In this document: piece by piece, positions 20,040-29,528 of the stretch | Numbering within the stretch: position 1 is the stretch's first letter | How the letters are laid out: each line of letters begins with the position of its first letter | NCBI GenBank assembly: GCA_004144595.1 | Contig: SEEM01000001.1 | Location: 62,001-126,000, forward strand | Direction of reading: 5' to 3' | Length of the DNA: 64,000 nt | Origin: Hyphomicrobiales bacterium | GTDB taxonomy: Bacteria > Pseudomonadota > Alphaproteobacteria > Rhizobiales > Beijerinckiaceae | Notes under the pieces: model-generated | Told to the model about the DNA's origin: nothing | Database searches by the model: none | Seen by the model: the letters and a program-made list of their open reading frames with translations, nothing else | Position numbers and translations under genes: made by a program

Positions 20040-20789
20040 TCAGGCCTGCTTCAGTCCGTCGACATAGGAGACGAGATCGGTCAGCGCGGCAATGGTCGCA
20101 TCTGCCTGGAAGCCGAGCTGTTCCGGCTGCATCCGGAGCGCCTTGAACATCAGCGCAGGATCGATCGTCGCCGCTGCTGCCAGTTCGTCGCGCAGCCGGT
20201 CCGCCGGCACACGCTCGATGCGGGCGACATGGAAGCCATGGGCCTTGGCGCCGGCGATGTCGAAGCCGTTCGAGGAGACGAAGAGGATCTCCTCGCGGGA
20301 AAGCCCCAGCCGCTTCTCGACATGGGCATAGCCGCGCGGATCCGGCTTGTAGACACCGATCTCGTCGACGCTGATCACGGTTTCCATGAGGTCGGCGATG
20401 CCGGCATGGGCGACGAGCCGCTTCAGCATGTCCGGGCTGCCGTTGGAAAAGATCGCGAGGCGATGGGAGGCGAGGCCTTCGAGCGCGGCTCGGGCCTCGG
20501 GGTAGAGCAGGAGCGCGTCATAGGCCGCCGCAATCCGGGCGACGAGCTCCGGGGAGGAGGCCAGCCCAAGCGTCCTGAGCGTAAAATCCAGGGAATCGCG
20601 GGTGACGGTCCAGAAATCCTCGTAGCGGTCCATCAGCGCGCGCAGCCAGGTGTATTCGAGCTGCTTCAATCGCCAGATCTGGGTGATGGTCGCCCCATGG
20701 CCGGGAAAGGCTGTGTCGGTGACGGCTGCGACCGACTGGACGTCGAAGAGCGTGCCATAGGCATCGAAAACCAGCGCCTTGATCGACAT
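20040..20789 (-). CDS. Haloacid dehalogenase, type II (L-2-haloacid dehalogenase-like)
   Basis: This 249-residue HAD-superfamily hydrolase has the nucleophile motif FDAYGTLFD at about 8-16 (catalytic Asp9), motif II FSNGSPDML, the lysine loop YKPDPRGYAHVEKRL and the final SSNGFDIAGAKAHGF. The DAYGTLFD/SNGSP/SSNGFD combination is that of type II 2-haloacid dehalogenases, which hydrolyse L-2-haloalkanoic acids to D-2-hydroxyacids. Related phosphatases cannot be fully excluded. It is the first gene of a two-gene unit with the GST. Confidence 0.88.
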   Translation of the reverse strand: MSIKALVFDAYGTLFDVQSVAAVTDTAFPGHGATITQIWRLKQLEYTWLRALMDRYEDFWTVTRDSLDFTLRTLGLASSPELVARIAAAYDALLLYPEARAALEGLASHRLAIFSNGSPDMLKRLVAHAGIADLMETVISVDEIGVYKPDPRGYAHVEKRLGLSREEILFVSSNGFDIAGAKAHGFHVARIERVPADRLRDELAAAATIDPALMFKALRMQPEQLGFQADATIAALTDLVSYVDGLKQA

Positions 20790-20904
20790 CGATGTCCTCC
20801 GTTGGGGCTTGCGTCGCGGTTCTCCATCTTCTTAGCACTCGCATCTGCCGCGTGGCGCGTGGTATCCGCACAGCACCTTTCACAGTTCCCGACAGGTCAA
20901 GCCG

Positions 20905-22419
20905 ATGCCGCCTCGCCCCGTGATGCTGATGATCCTCGATGGCTGGGGCTGGCGGGAGGATGCCCAGAACAACGCCGTCAAACTGGCGAACACGCCGAAT
21001 TTCGACCGGCTCTGGGCCGCGAACCCGCATGCCTTCCTGCACACCTCCGGGCTGGATGTCGGATTGCCGCCGGGGCAGATGGGCAATTCCGAGGTCGGCC
21101 ATCTCAATCTCGGCGCGGGGCGCGTTGTGATGCAGGACCTGCCGCGGATCAATCAGGCGATCGCCGACGGCTCGATCGCCGGGGCGCTGGCAGCGAGCGG
21201 CCTCGTCGCCGCGCTGCAGGCGAACGGCGGCGCCTGCCATCTCCTCGGCCTGGTCTCGCCGGGCGGCGTCCATGCGCACCAGGACCATGCGGTCGCTCTT
21301 GCCCGCATTCTGACGGCGCAGGGCGTCAAGGTGCATGTCCATGTCTTCACCGACGGGCGCGATACCCCGCCGCAATCGGCGGCGGACTATGTGACAGCGT
21401 TCGCCTCTGCGCTGCCTGTCGGAGCGACGATCGCCAGCGTCTCGGGTCGCTATTACGCGATGGATCGCGACAACCGCTGGGAGCGGGTCGAGAAGGCCTG
21501 GCGCGCGATGGTGATGGGGGAGGGCGAGCGCTTTCCCGATGCGCAGGCCGCGATCGTAGCGGCATACGCCCATAATATCACCGATGAATTCATCCTGCCG
21601 GCCGCGATCGGCGGCTATGCCGGGATGAAGGATGGCGACGGATTGCTCAGCTTCAATTTCCGCTCGGACCGCATTCGCGAAATCCTCGCGGCGGTGCTGG
21701 AGCCGGATTTTGCGGGCTTCGTCCGGCCGCGCCGGCCGGAACTGGTCAAGGCGGTGAGCATGACCTCCTACAGTGCCGAACTCGACAAGGTGATGCCGGC
21801 GCTGTTCGCGCCCCAGACGCTGGCCAATGGGCTCGGCGAGACCGTGGCCAAGGCCGGCCGCCGCCAAGTCCGCATGGCCGAGACTGAGAAATATCCGCAC
21901 GTCACCTATTTCTTCAACGGTGGCGAGGAGACGCCCTATTCGGGCGAGGAGCGGGCGATGGTTCCTTCGCCCAAGGTCGCGACCTATGACCTGCAGCCCG
22001 AAATGTCGGCGCCGGAACTGACCCGGAAGGCGGTCGAGGCGATCGATTCAGGCCGCTACGACCTCGTCGTGCTCAACTTCGCCAATCCCGACATGGTCGG
22101 CCATACCGGCGTGCTCGCAGCGGCGATCAGGGCGGTGGAGACCGTCGATACCGGCTTGGGCGCCATTGCCGACGCCATCGAGCGGCAGGGCGGGGCGATG
22201 CTCGTCACGGCCGATCACGGCAATGCCGAGCTGATGGTCGATCCGGTGACGGGCAAGCCGCATACCGCCCACACCATCAATCCAGTGCCCTTGATTCTGG
22301 TCGGCGGGCAGGACAAGGGGCTTGCCGACGGGCGGCTCGCCGATATCGCGCCGACGCTGCTCGCGCTGATGGGGCTGGTCCAGCCGGCCGAGATGAACGG
22401 GACGTCGCTGCTGCGCTGA
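20905..22419 (+). CDS. gpmI: 2,3-bisphosphoglycerate-independent phosphoglycerate mutase
   Basis: GpmI (EC 5.4.2.12) interconverts 3- and 2-phosphoglycerate in glycolysis and gluconeogenesis using two metal ions. The 504-residue protein has LMILDGWGWRED at the N-terminus (metal Asp), the nucleophile Ser62 in GNSEVGHLNLGAGR, the transferase segment VHVHVFTDGRDTPPQSA, and the C-terminal metal sites NFANPDMVGHTG and ADHGNAELM. It is transcribed alone and ends at a strong terminator shared with the convergent outer-membrane gene. Confidence 0.97.
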   Translation: MPPRPVMLMILDGWGWREDAQNNAVKLANTPNFDRLWAANPHAFLHTSGLDVGLPPGQMGNSEVGHLNLGAGRVVMQDLPRINQAIADGSIAGALAASGLVAALQANGGACHLLGLVSPGGVHAHQDHAVALARILTAQGVKVHVHVFTDGRDTPPQSAADYVTAFASALPVGATIASVSGRYYAMDRDNRWERVEKAWRAMVMGEGERFPDAQAAIVAAYAHNITDEFILPAAIGGYAGMKDGDGLLSFNFRSDRIREILAAVLEPDFAGFVRPRRPELVKAVSMTSYSAELDKVMPALFAPQTLANGLGETVAKAGRRQVRMAETEKYPHVTYFFNGGEETPYSGEERAMVPSPKVATYDLQPEMSAPELTRKAVEAIDSGRYDLVVLNFANPDMVGHTGVLAAAIRAVETVDTGLGAIADAIERQGGAMLVTADHGNAELMVDPVTGKPHTAHTINPVPLILVGGQDKGLADGRLADIAPTLLALMGLVQPAEMNGTSLLR

Positions 22420-22427
22420 CAAACGCA

Positions 22428-22455
22428 AAACGGCGCGGGGAGCCCCGCGCCGTTT
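22428..22455. terminator. Bidirectional terminator between gpmI and outer-membrane gene
   Basis: A perfect 13-base stem (AAACGGCGCGGGG / CCCCGCGCCGTTT) starts 9 bases after the gpmI stop and ends 23 bases from the stop of the convergent gene. The A/T tracts on both flanks suit termination in both directions. Confidence 0.85.
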
Positions 22456-22477
22456 CATGTCTCGATCGGTCTGACGA

Positions 22478-23347
22478 TCAGTACTTGCGCACCACCGGCG
22501 GCGGCGCGTAGGCGACCGGCTCGCGCTCGACCGGGCCGCAGCAGTTGGGATCGCCGAAGTTCCAGCGCATGCCGATGCGGAAATCGTGGCTCTCGATGTC
22601 CTTGGCCTTGAGCGGAGCTTGAACCTGACCGGTGAAGGCGTTGATAAGGCGGCCCGACTGGGCGTCGCCGAGGTTCAGGTAGCGATAGCCGACTTCGAGT
22701 GTCAGGTTCTTGTTCACTTCGTAACCGACGCCGGCCATCAGGGCCCAGGCGAGGTCGGTCTTGCTGCCGCTATTGGCATAGCCCAGCGTGGACCCGTTGA
22801 AGTTGCCGGTCAGCGCGCCCTGATCGGTCAGCCCGCTGATGCGGTTCTGCGAGAAGCCGATGCCGGCGCCGATATAGGGCGTCAGGCAGTTCCAGGTGCC
22901 GAGGTCGAAGTACCCGTTGAACAGCGTGACCAGCGAGGTCAGGTTGCCCTTGTAGGTGTTGGTCTGGTTGCCGTTGTTGAACGGGTTGTAGACGATGTCG
23001 TTCACGCCGATCTGGCCGGCGCCGCGATATTCGCCGGTGATGTCGAAGCGCAGCCAGTTGTTGAAGCGATAGCCGACGCCGAGCCCGCCGAAGAAGGCGG
23101 CGTTGTCACTCTTGCCGAAGAAGGCGCCGCCGAACTGGGCGACATCGTCTTGGTGATATTTGCCGACGCTCTGGATGCCGACGCCGATATCGCCGCGCAG
23201 GTAGATGCCGCTCGAGATCGTGCCCTTGAGGCCAAGCGGCTCCGGCGGCGGAGGAGGCGGCGCGTAGGCAAAATCGGCTGCCTGCGCTGCGGCGGATACG
23301 CCGAGGAACAGGCTGCCAGCCAGCGCGAGAGTTTTCAGGCTGCCCAT
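22478..23347 (-). CDS. Outer-membrane beta-barrel protein (Omp25/31-like)
   Basis: The 289-residue precursor has a signal peptide (MGSLKTLALAGSLFLGVSAAAQA, cleaved near 23-24), a Pro-rich start (YAPPPPPPEP), then alternating amphipathic strands. GIYLRGDIGVGIQS, VGYRFNNWLRFDITGEYRG and LTLEVGYRYLNLGDA are typical of the eight-stranded porin-like outer-membrane proteins common in Rhizobiales. It ends with a second Pro-rich tail (VAYAPPPVVRKY) rather than the usual terminal Phe. Long AT-rich upstream DNA (23405-23460) should hold the promoter. Function is probably envelope structure. Confidence 0.85.
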   Translation of the reverse strand: MGSLKTLALAGSLFLGVSAAAQAADFAYAPPPPPPEPLGLKGTISSGIYLRGDIGVGIQSVGKYHQDDVAQFGGAFFGKSDNAAFFGGLGVGYRFNNWLRFDITGEYRGAGQIGVNDIVYNPFNNGNQTNTYKGNLTSLVTLFNGYFDLGTWNCLTPYIGAGIGFSQNRISGLTDQGALTGNFNGSTLGYANSGSKTDLAWALMAGVGYEVNKNLTLEVGYRYLNLGDAQSGRLINAFTGQVQAPLKAKDIESHDFRIGMRWNFGDPNCCGPVEREPVAYAPPPVVRKY

Positions 23348-23545
23348 GGCAGTGTCCTTCGCATTTGCGCGGTGCAAGGAACGCAGCCCGCGCGAGTTAC
23401 CCACGACAGGACCATGGCAGTTATTTCTTAAACGACACTTAACCCTAACAGCTAACCTTACCGGCGGCTGAATCGCGCTCGAAAGCCAAGCGGAACTCTG
23501 CCGGATGCTTACGGGCTGGCCGGCCTGGAGAGAGCGGACACCCCC

Positions 23546-23968
23546 TCAGACCGAGGGCCGATCCGCAGCAGGCGAGGCGAGCTTGCGGGCTCTGGCGGCC
23601 ATCTCCTCGAACTCCCTACGAATGGCTTCGAGCTTGTCCTCGTCCAGCTCTTCGAGATCGAGGAGTTCCTCGCGCGCGCCCTCCATGCGGCAGATCAGTT
23701 CGTCGAGCTTGATCTGCATCGCGGCCGTGTCGCGGTTCTGGCTGTTCTGGATGATGAAGACCATCAGGAAGGTGACGATCGTGGTCGAGGTGTTGACGAC
23801 GAGCTGCCAGGTGTCGTTGTAGCCGAAGAACGGGCCCGATAGCCCCCACAGGACGATGAGTACGGCGGCCCCGAGGAAGGTCTGCGGGCGGCCGGCCCAA
23901 TGCGCGACGGCTTGCGACAGGCGGGTAAACAGCGAGCGGTCGCTCTGCGGCATGCGGCGCTTGGCCAT
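23546..23968 (-). CDS. Low-affinity iron permease family membrane protein
   Basis: The 140-residue protein has two predicted membrane helices (about 30-50 and 60-80) around GPFFGYNDTWQLVVNTSTTIVTFLMVFIIQNSQNRD. This core is characteristic of the pfam04120 low-affinity iron permease family. The C-terminal third is an acidic, charged coiled coil (EELLDLEELDEDKLEAIRREF). Iron transport by bacterial members is not well established, so this is a family call. It stands alone; ATG at 23968 (MAKRRMPQSD) is preferred over an upstream frame extension. Confidence 0.88.
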   Translation of the reverse strand: MAKRRMPQSDRSLFTRLSQAVAHWAGRPQTFLGAAVLIVLWGLSGPFFGYNDTWQLVVNTSTTIVTFLMVFIIQNSQNRDTAAMQIKLDELICRMEGAREELLDLEELDEDKLEAIRREFEEMAARARKLASPAADRPSV

Positions 23969-24047
23969 GGTTTCGTCCCCCGGAGCCGGTTGAGGCTGTG
24001 CTGCTCTCAACGCGGCCCGGGCGACGACCGTTCCCGCTCTGTGGCCG

Positions 24048-24884
24048 TTAGGCCGTCAGGCGCTCTGCGTGCCAGGCGATGTGCTGGGCCATGAAGGTCG
24101 AGATGAAGTTGTAGGAATGGTCGTAGCCGTCGCGCATCATCAATTGCAGCGGGATGCCGGCGGCGGCGCAGGCGATATCCAGGAGTTGCGGGCGCAGTCC
24201 CTCTTCCAGAAAGCCGTCGGCAGTGCCCTGGTCGATCAACAGGTCGCGGACGCGGTGGCCGTCGGCGATCAGGAGGGTGGAGTCATATGGGCGCCAGGCG
24301 GTCTCGTCCGGACCGAGATATTTCTCGAAGGCCGGGCGCGACCAGCCGGCAGTCGTGGGTTGGGCAATCGGCGCGAAGGCGGAAACTGAAGCGTAGCGCT
24401 CCGGGTTCTTCAGGGCGAGCGTGATCGCGCCATGGCCGCCCATCGAATGGCCGAAGATGCCCTGCCGGTTCATGTCGACAGGGAAATGCCGGCTGACCAG
24501 CTCCGGCAATTCGTCGCGGATATAGGTCTCCATGCGGTAGTTCTTCGCATAGGGTGCCTCGGTCGCGTCGAGATAGAAGCCGGCGCCCGAGCCGAATTGC
24601 CAGTTCTCCGGTTCGTCCGGCACGCCTTCGCCGCGCGGACTCGTGTCGGGGCAGATGATGGCGATGCCATTGGCCGCAGCGGCGGCGCGGTACTCGCCCT
24701 TGTCCAAGACGTTCTGGTGCGTGCAGGTCAGGCCCGAGAGATACCAGAGCAGCGGAACCGGCCCGTCCTCGATCTGATGCGGCAGGTAGATCGCGAAGGT
24801 CATCGGGCAGGCGCAAGCCTCGCTGTCGTGCCGGTAGACACGCTGCGAGCCGCCGAAGGCCTTGGAGGACGAGAGCAGTTCCAT
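24048..24884 (-). CDS. fghA: S-formylglutathione hydrolase
   Basis: The enzyme (EC 3.1.2.12) hydrolyses S-formylglutathione to formate and glutathione, the last step of glutathione-dependent formaldehyde detoxification. The 278-residue esterase-D family protein has LSGLTCTHQNV, the nucleophile elbow GHSMGGHGA with Ser147, and a C-terminal RDGYDHSYNFISTF carrying the catalytic His. It lies downstream of adhC on the same strand, 206 bases away. That gap contains the second copy of the large palindromic repeat, so co-transcription with frmR-adhC is likely but not certain. Confidence 0.96.
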   Translation of the reverse strand: MELLSSSKAFGGSQRVYRHDSEACACPMTFAIYLPHQIEDGPVPLLWYLSGLTCTHQNVLDKGEYRAAAAANGIAIICPDTSPRGEGVPDEPENWQFGSGAGFYLDATEAPYAKNYRMETYIRDELPELVSRHFPVDMNRQGIFGHSMGGHGAITLALKNPERYASVSAFAPIAQPTTAGWSRPAFEKYLGPDETAWRPYDSTLLIADGHRVRDLLIDQGTADGFLEEGLRPQLLDIACAAAGIPLQLMMRDGYDHSYNFISTFMAQHIAWHAERLTA

Positions 24885-24929
24885 TGCGGTGATCCTTTCG
24901 ATCGAGCGGACCTAGGAGCCCGCCGTTGT

Positions 24930-25022
24930 CGTCATGCTCGGGCTTGTCCCGAGCATCCACGTCTTGAACACCAGCCTTGATCGGCGAAGACGTGGATGGT
25001 CGCCACAAGGGCGACCATGACG
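24930..25022. repeat. Large palindromic intergenic repeat, copy 2
   Basis: This 93-base element between adhC and fghA starts CGTCATG and ends CATGACG. Internal hairpins are GCTCGGG-CTTGT-CCCGAGC, an 11-base perfect pairing of ATCCACGTCTT with AAGACGTGGAT, and GGTCGCC-ACAAG-GGCGACC. The arrangement allows either one long hairpin or a cloverleaf-like fold. Compared with the copy at 3711-3802, the first hairpin keeps pairing while its bases change (GGG/CCC against CCC/GGG). Confidence 0.85.
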
Positions 25023-25090
25023 GAAATGCCGGTCTCTTGGCGAAAGCGCCGTTGTTCAGTGCCCTTTGGATAAGGCCAGAACGCGGCGCC

Positions 25091-26203
<1,113 letters not shown>

Positions 26204-26228
26204 CGGGTGTTTCCTTCCTTGCGAACGG

Positions 26229-26513
26229 TCATTTCAGATAGGGGCGGATGACCCGCATGATCGCGGCGATCTCGTCTTCGTTTTCGGCTTCCGCCTGCGT
26301 CGCCTCGGCCGGACGGGCCATGGTCTCGCGCAGGTGGCTTTCCAGCACCTCGGCCATCAGCCCAGTCGCAGCGCCGCGCAGGGCCGCGAGCTGCTGGAGC
26401 AGCGCGCCGCATTCCTCACTGCGCTCGACGGCGGCGATCAGGGCCTCGGTCTGCCCCTTGATGCGGCGCAGCCGCGTGATGGCGCGCTTCTTCTCTTCGG
26501 CTGAGTGAGGCAT
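26229..26513 (-). CDS. frmR: Formaldehyde-responsive repressor FrmR
   Basis: FrmR is a CsoR/RcnR-family repressor that is inactivated by formaldehyde through a Pro2-Cys35 methylene bridge. With the ATG at 26513, the 94-residue protein places Pro at position 2, Cys at 35 ([12 protein letters not shown]) and His at 60 (EVLESHLRE), exactly the positions known in Escherichia coli FrmR. This supports that start over a GTG two codons upstream and supports FrmR over nickel or copper sensors. It is the first gene of the frmR-adhC-fghA unit; its probable operator lies 35 bases upstream. Confidence 0.93.
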   Translation of the reverse strand: MPHSAEEKKRAITRLRRIKGQTEALIAAVERSEECGALLQQLAALRGAATGLMAEVLESHLRETMARPAEATQAEAENEDEIAAIMRVIRPYLK

Positions 26514-26539
26514 GGGCACCGAGGCTCCCGTTGCCGCAA

Positions 26540-26568
26540 CGCTAGGGTACTGAGGGGGAGTATGTCAA
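26540..26568 (-). promoter_or_regulatory. frmR promoter with RcnR/FrmR-type operator
   Basis: Plus-strand 26548-26562 reads TACT-GAGGGGG-AGTA, fitting the TACT-G-tract-AGTA site of RcnR/FrmR-type regulators. On the minus strand a perfect TTGACA (26568-26563) lies immediately upstream, and a weak -10 (CTAGCG, 26545-26540) follows 17 bases later, so the operator fills the spacer exactly. This explains autoregulation and control of adhC-fghA. Confidence 0.78.
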
Positions 26569-26589
26569 CGTGCAAGGCAAGCCGAAACG

Positions 26590-26623
26590 CTGAGAGCGGC
26601 AGCGTCGCCGCTGCCGCTCTCAG
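26590..26623 (-). terminator. Hairpin downstream of outer-membrane gene
   Basis: CTGAGAGCGGCAGCG and CGCTGCCGCTCTCAG form a perfect 15-base stem with a 4-base loop, 22 bases after the stop of the 26645-27547 gene on the minus strand. It lacks a clear U-run, so it is a probable rather than certain terminator. Confidence 0.6.
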
Positions 26624-26644
26624 TGATATGCCGTCAGGACAGTT

Positions 26645-27547
26645 TCAGAAGCTGTAGCCGAGCTTCACCTTGACCAGATGCTGGCTGAAATTGGCGAGGT
26701 CGAGATCGCCGGGCTGGCCCTTGGCCTTGCCGGCGACCTGGATGTTGTAGGCGGCGGACAACGCGAGCTGCTTCGTCGCCTGCCAGAACACGCCGGGGCC
26801 GGCAAAGGTCGCGTAGCCCGCCTCCCTGCCGAAGCCGAGCTCGTTATGGGCCCGCATATGGCGCAACTCGCCGCTGAGATAGAGCCCGTCCGACACCTGC
26901 CAGGCAAGCGAGCCGGCGAGGGTGAAGGTGGAAGAGCGCTGATAGGGCGAGGGACCGGTCCAGGTCAGGTCGTGCGACAGGTTGAGCCCGGCATAGAGCG
27001 TGTTCGGGATCAGCGTCTTGTCGGCGAAGAGGCGGATGCCGGTATTGTAGGTGGTGAAGCGGCCGGCGCCGTCCGGATCGGTGCGGTTGAAGCTCGGGTC
27101 GATGACCAGCGTGAGGCCGAGCCCATGCATGTCGCGGCCCAGCAGCTTGTACTTCATCTCGACGCCGGCGCCGAAGGCGCGCGAATCGGCGCTGACGCCG
27201 CCAGCTGAGGCGCTGGTGACGTTGCCCAGCACATAGGGACCGATCTCGAAGCAGGGGAAGAGGCCATAGGAGCCCTGCAGAGTGAGGCCATGGCCGTTCG
27301 AGCTGCCGCCGCGGGTGCCGAAGGCGCCGCCATATGTGAGGCTCGGCCCGAAGGAGCCGACATCGGCGACGTCGGAACCGGTGGTGAAGCCGAAGGCGTC
27401 GGTCGGGATGCCCTCGCTTTCGGTACAGGCCGAGACGGCCTGGGCCGGGGCCGCGGCTACGCCCTTGCGGGACGGCAGATCGGCTGCGAGGGCGGGGATC
27501 GACGCGGCGGCGGCGATCAGGGCGAGAGCAATGGCTTTCGGCGACAT
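26645..27547 (-). CDS. Predicted outer-membrane beta-barrel protein
   Basis: The 300-residue precursor has a clear signal peptide (MSPKAIALALIAAAASIPALAADLPS). The mature part is built of alternating hydrophobic and polar strands rich in Gly, Tyr and aromatic residues (GLTLQGSYGLFPCFEIGPYV, LYAGLNLSHDLTW, LYLSGELRHMRAHNELGFG). It ends LVKVKLGYSF, with the terminal Phe expected for BAM-dependent insertion. I do not recognise the specific family; it could be a porin-like or surface protein. It is monocistronic, with its start in an AT-rich region. Confidence 0.75.
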   Translation of the reverse strand: MSPKAIALALIAAAASIPALAADLPSRKGVAAAPAQAVSACTESEGIPTDAFGFTTGSDVADVGSFGPSLTYGGAFGTRGGSSNGHGLTLQGSYGLFPCFEIGPYVLGNVTSASAGGVSADSRAFGAGVEMKYKLLGRDMHGLGLTLVIDPSFNRTDPDGAGRFTTYNTGIRLFADKTLIPNTLYAGLNLSHDLTWTGPSPYQRSSTFTLAGSLAWQVSDGLYLSGELRHMRAHNELGFGREAGYATFAGPGVFWQATKQLALSAAYNIQVAGKAKGQPGDLDLANFSQHLVKVKLGYSF

Positions 27548-27704
27548 GGGAAGCTCCGGGAAGGTCTCGGATCAACAAGCTATTGCGAATGAATTGCAAT
27601 AACTAGTCATCCTCGGACGAACCATGACGCGAGCCTGATCCGGCCGCGATAAAAGAGCCATAGGCGTTTCCGCAATCCAGGCGGCTGTTGTTGCGTTGCA
27701 ACAG

Positions 27705-28289
27705 TCAGGGCCTCTGCACCTGAGAGAGCCGCTCCAAGGCACGCGGCGCGATCTCGGCCAGGGCAGCGACCGGTTTCCAGGCGGCAGCATGGACCTCCTC
27801 GAACTGCGCGACGAGCGTCAGAGAGGGATCGGCTAGGAAGAGATATTGCAGGTCGTGATGGACATGGGCCGGCTCGCCGCGCGACGGCTTGCCGGGCTCG
27901 CCACGGGGTGGCTTGCCGGGCACGTCATGGCTGTCGATGGCGAAGGGCAGGTCGCCGCCCCGATGCCAGGGATGGAGAATGAGGCCCTGCACGCCGGTTT
28001 CCTCGACGGCCTCGCGTGCGGCCGAGAGGTGGAACTGCTCCGCTTGCTCCCAATGGCCGCCGGGCTGAAGCCAACGGCCGATCACGACATGATCGATCAG
28101 GAGCACCTGCGCGTGATCCGGCGAGAGCACGAAGGCGCTGGTGGTGAGGTGTCCGGGAAAGGTGTCGCGCCGGTCGAGCGCATGGCCCTGCGCCATCTGC
28201 CAGCGCAGCAAGGCGAGGTGTTCGCGAGGGCTTGCCACCTCGGCGCGATAGCGCTCGACGGCGCGCGCCAGATCGTTGCGGAAATCCAT
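27705..28289 (-). CDS. NUDIX hydrolase
   Basis: The 194-residue protein carries a complete Nudix box at about 78-100: G-x5-E (GHWEQAE), x7, then REAVEETGV, which binds the metal and cleaves nucleoside diphosphate-X bonds. The substrate is unknown. A notable insert after DSHDVP contains an eight-residue unit twice (GKPPRGEP, GKPSRGEP), produced by a 24-base tandem repeat at 27871-27918. The ATG at 28289 lies 4 bases after the stop of the upstream DUF3616-like gene, so the two form an operon. Confidence 0.88.
   Translation of the reverse strand: MDFRNDLARAVERYRAEVASPREHLALLRWQMAQGHALDRRDTFPGHLTTSAFVLSPDHAQVLLIDHVVIGRWLQPGGHWEQAEQFHLSAAREAVEETGVQGLILHPWHRGGDLPFAIDSHDVPGKPPRGEPGKPSRGEPAHVHHDLQYLFLADPSLTLVAQFEEVHAAAWKPVAALAEIAPRALERLSQVQRP
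27871..27918. repeat. 24-base tandem repeat within the NUDIX gene
   Basis: Two consecutive 24-base units (27871-27894 and 27895-27918), both starting GGCTCGCC and ending GGCTTGCCG, differ at a few positions and encode a Gly-Lys-Pro-x-Arg-Gly-Glu-Pro octapeptide twice. The repeat keeps the reading frame. Confidence 0.8.
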
Positions 28290-28293
28290 GAGG

Positions 28294-29337
28294 TCAGCGA
28301 GGTCCAAGCGGCAGGCGATAGGATTCGAAATGCCCGTTCTTCGGGCCGTCATAGCCGATGAGGACCGCGAGACCCTTGCCGTCCTGGGGGAGCACGGTCA
28401 GCGATTCCGCCTTGTCGTCGCCCCGAGCGGGCAGATCGCCGAGCGCCAGGGCGGCATCGGGTTTGGCGGGGTCGATCAGCATCAGCGAATAGGGCAGGGC
28501 CTGTTCCTGTGCCGGTCCGAGCAGGGCGAGCAGGCGGCCGTCGGGAAGAGGCGCGAGATCGCGGATGCCGCGGTTGCTGCCCGCCGGCATTTCGATGACA
28601 CGCGGCGCTTCCGTCGCGGGCGCATGGCCGGGTGCGAACAACGCCTTGAGCGACGCGCCAACCAGGACGCCGCGGCTGCCGAGAGACGGGGCGCGCAGGC
28701 CCGACCAGAGCGTGTCGCCCACCACCGCGATGCCCTCGACGTTCATGCCGTTATCGTCCATCAGCCCCCGGCCGAAAAAGGAGCCTGCCGGGCCGGCGGC
28801 GCGCAGCATGTCGCTCAGACGATAGGTCAGCTCGACCTTTCCAGTGGCCGCGCCTTCGGCATCGACCTTGATCCGGGCGAGGTGGAAGGCCGAGAGGCGG
28901 AACTCGCCCCTCTTTCGCGAGCAGCCATGCGAGCCCGCGACATAGAAGGCGCCGTCGGCATAGGCGACGGCCTCGCCGTCGAGCTCGGCGAAGCGGCCGG
29001 GCATCTTGCAGATGCCTTGCGGCGGCTGGCCGAGCGTATCGGATGAGGCGTCGGTACCGATGATGGGCAGGGTCGCGTCTGGGGCGATGCGGTTCTCTGC
29101 TATGCGCGCGAATTGCGCGAAGGAGCCCTCGTCGTTGATCAGCAGGCAGCGCTGCGCACCGTTGCCGACCGGCATGCAGGCGAGGCCGCTGACGTCCCGC
29201 GCTGGCCTGCCGGGCTTCTGGCCAGAGAAGTCGCCGAGCGTCCTGAAGCGCTGCTCCGGTGTCAGCGTCGCTGCCTGAGAGAAAGCGGTTCCGAAAAGGC
29301 TGGCTGCGAGGAGCGTGGCGAGGAAGCGGTACCGCAT
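28294..29337 (-). CDS. Secreted DUF3616-like (beta-propeller) protein
   Basis: The 347-residue precursor has a signal peptide (MRYRFLATLLAASLFGTAFSQA). The mature part carries DVSGLACMPVGNGAQRCLLINDE, ELDGEAVAYADGAFYVAGSH, MNVEGIAVVGDTLWSGLRAP and IRDLAPLPDGRLLALLGP, repeated motifs of a propeller fold resembling DUF3616 and esterase-like phytase proteins. The enzymatic role is unknown. Two cysteines (GLACMP and RCLLIN) could form a disulfide in the periplasm. It starts a two-gene unit with the NUDIX hydrolase. Confidence 0.7.
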   Translation of the reverse strand: MRYRFLATLLAASLFGTAFSQAATLTPEQRFRTLGDFSGQKPGRPARDVSGLACMPVGNGAQRCLLINDEGSFAQFARIAENRIAPDATLPIIGTDASSDTLGQPPQGICKMPGRFAELDGEAVAYADGAFYVAGSHGCSRKRGEFRLSAFHLARIKVDAEGAATGKVELTYRLSDMLRAAGPAGSFFGRGLMDDNGMNVEGIAVVGDTLWSGLRAPSLGSRGVLVGASLKALFAPGHAPATEAPRVIEMPAGSNRGIRDLAPLPDGRLLALLGPAQEQALPYSLMLIDPAKPDAALALGDLPARGDDKAESLTVLPQDGKGLAVLIGYDGPKNGHFESYRLPLGPR

Positions 29338-29528
29338 CGGGCGAATCCGGAAGGAGGAGCGCGGATTGAGCGCGACGGGCCGATGGATGTCAAAGCGCAG
29401 GATGGCGGTTCCTATGAGGCCTTGATGTTTCCGCCCTCCGTCTCGTCTCGAAAGGCTATGGCCGCCCTCCTAGTTTGTCCGTGCGGTCTGGGGAAACCAC
29501 GGCGCTGCCCTGATCCATGGAGGTTTCG

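Noticed and set aside
27871-27918. Tandem repeat considered as a CRISPR or VNTR locus
   Set aside because: Only two adjacent units, no spacers and no cas genes; it is an in-frame coding repeat.
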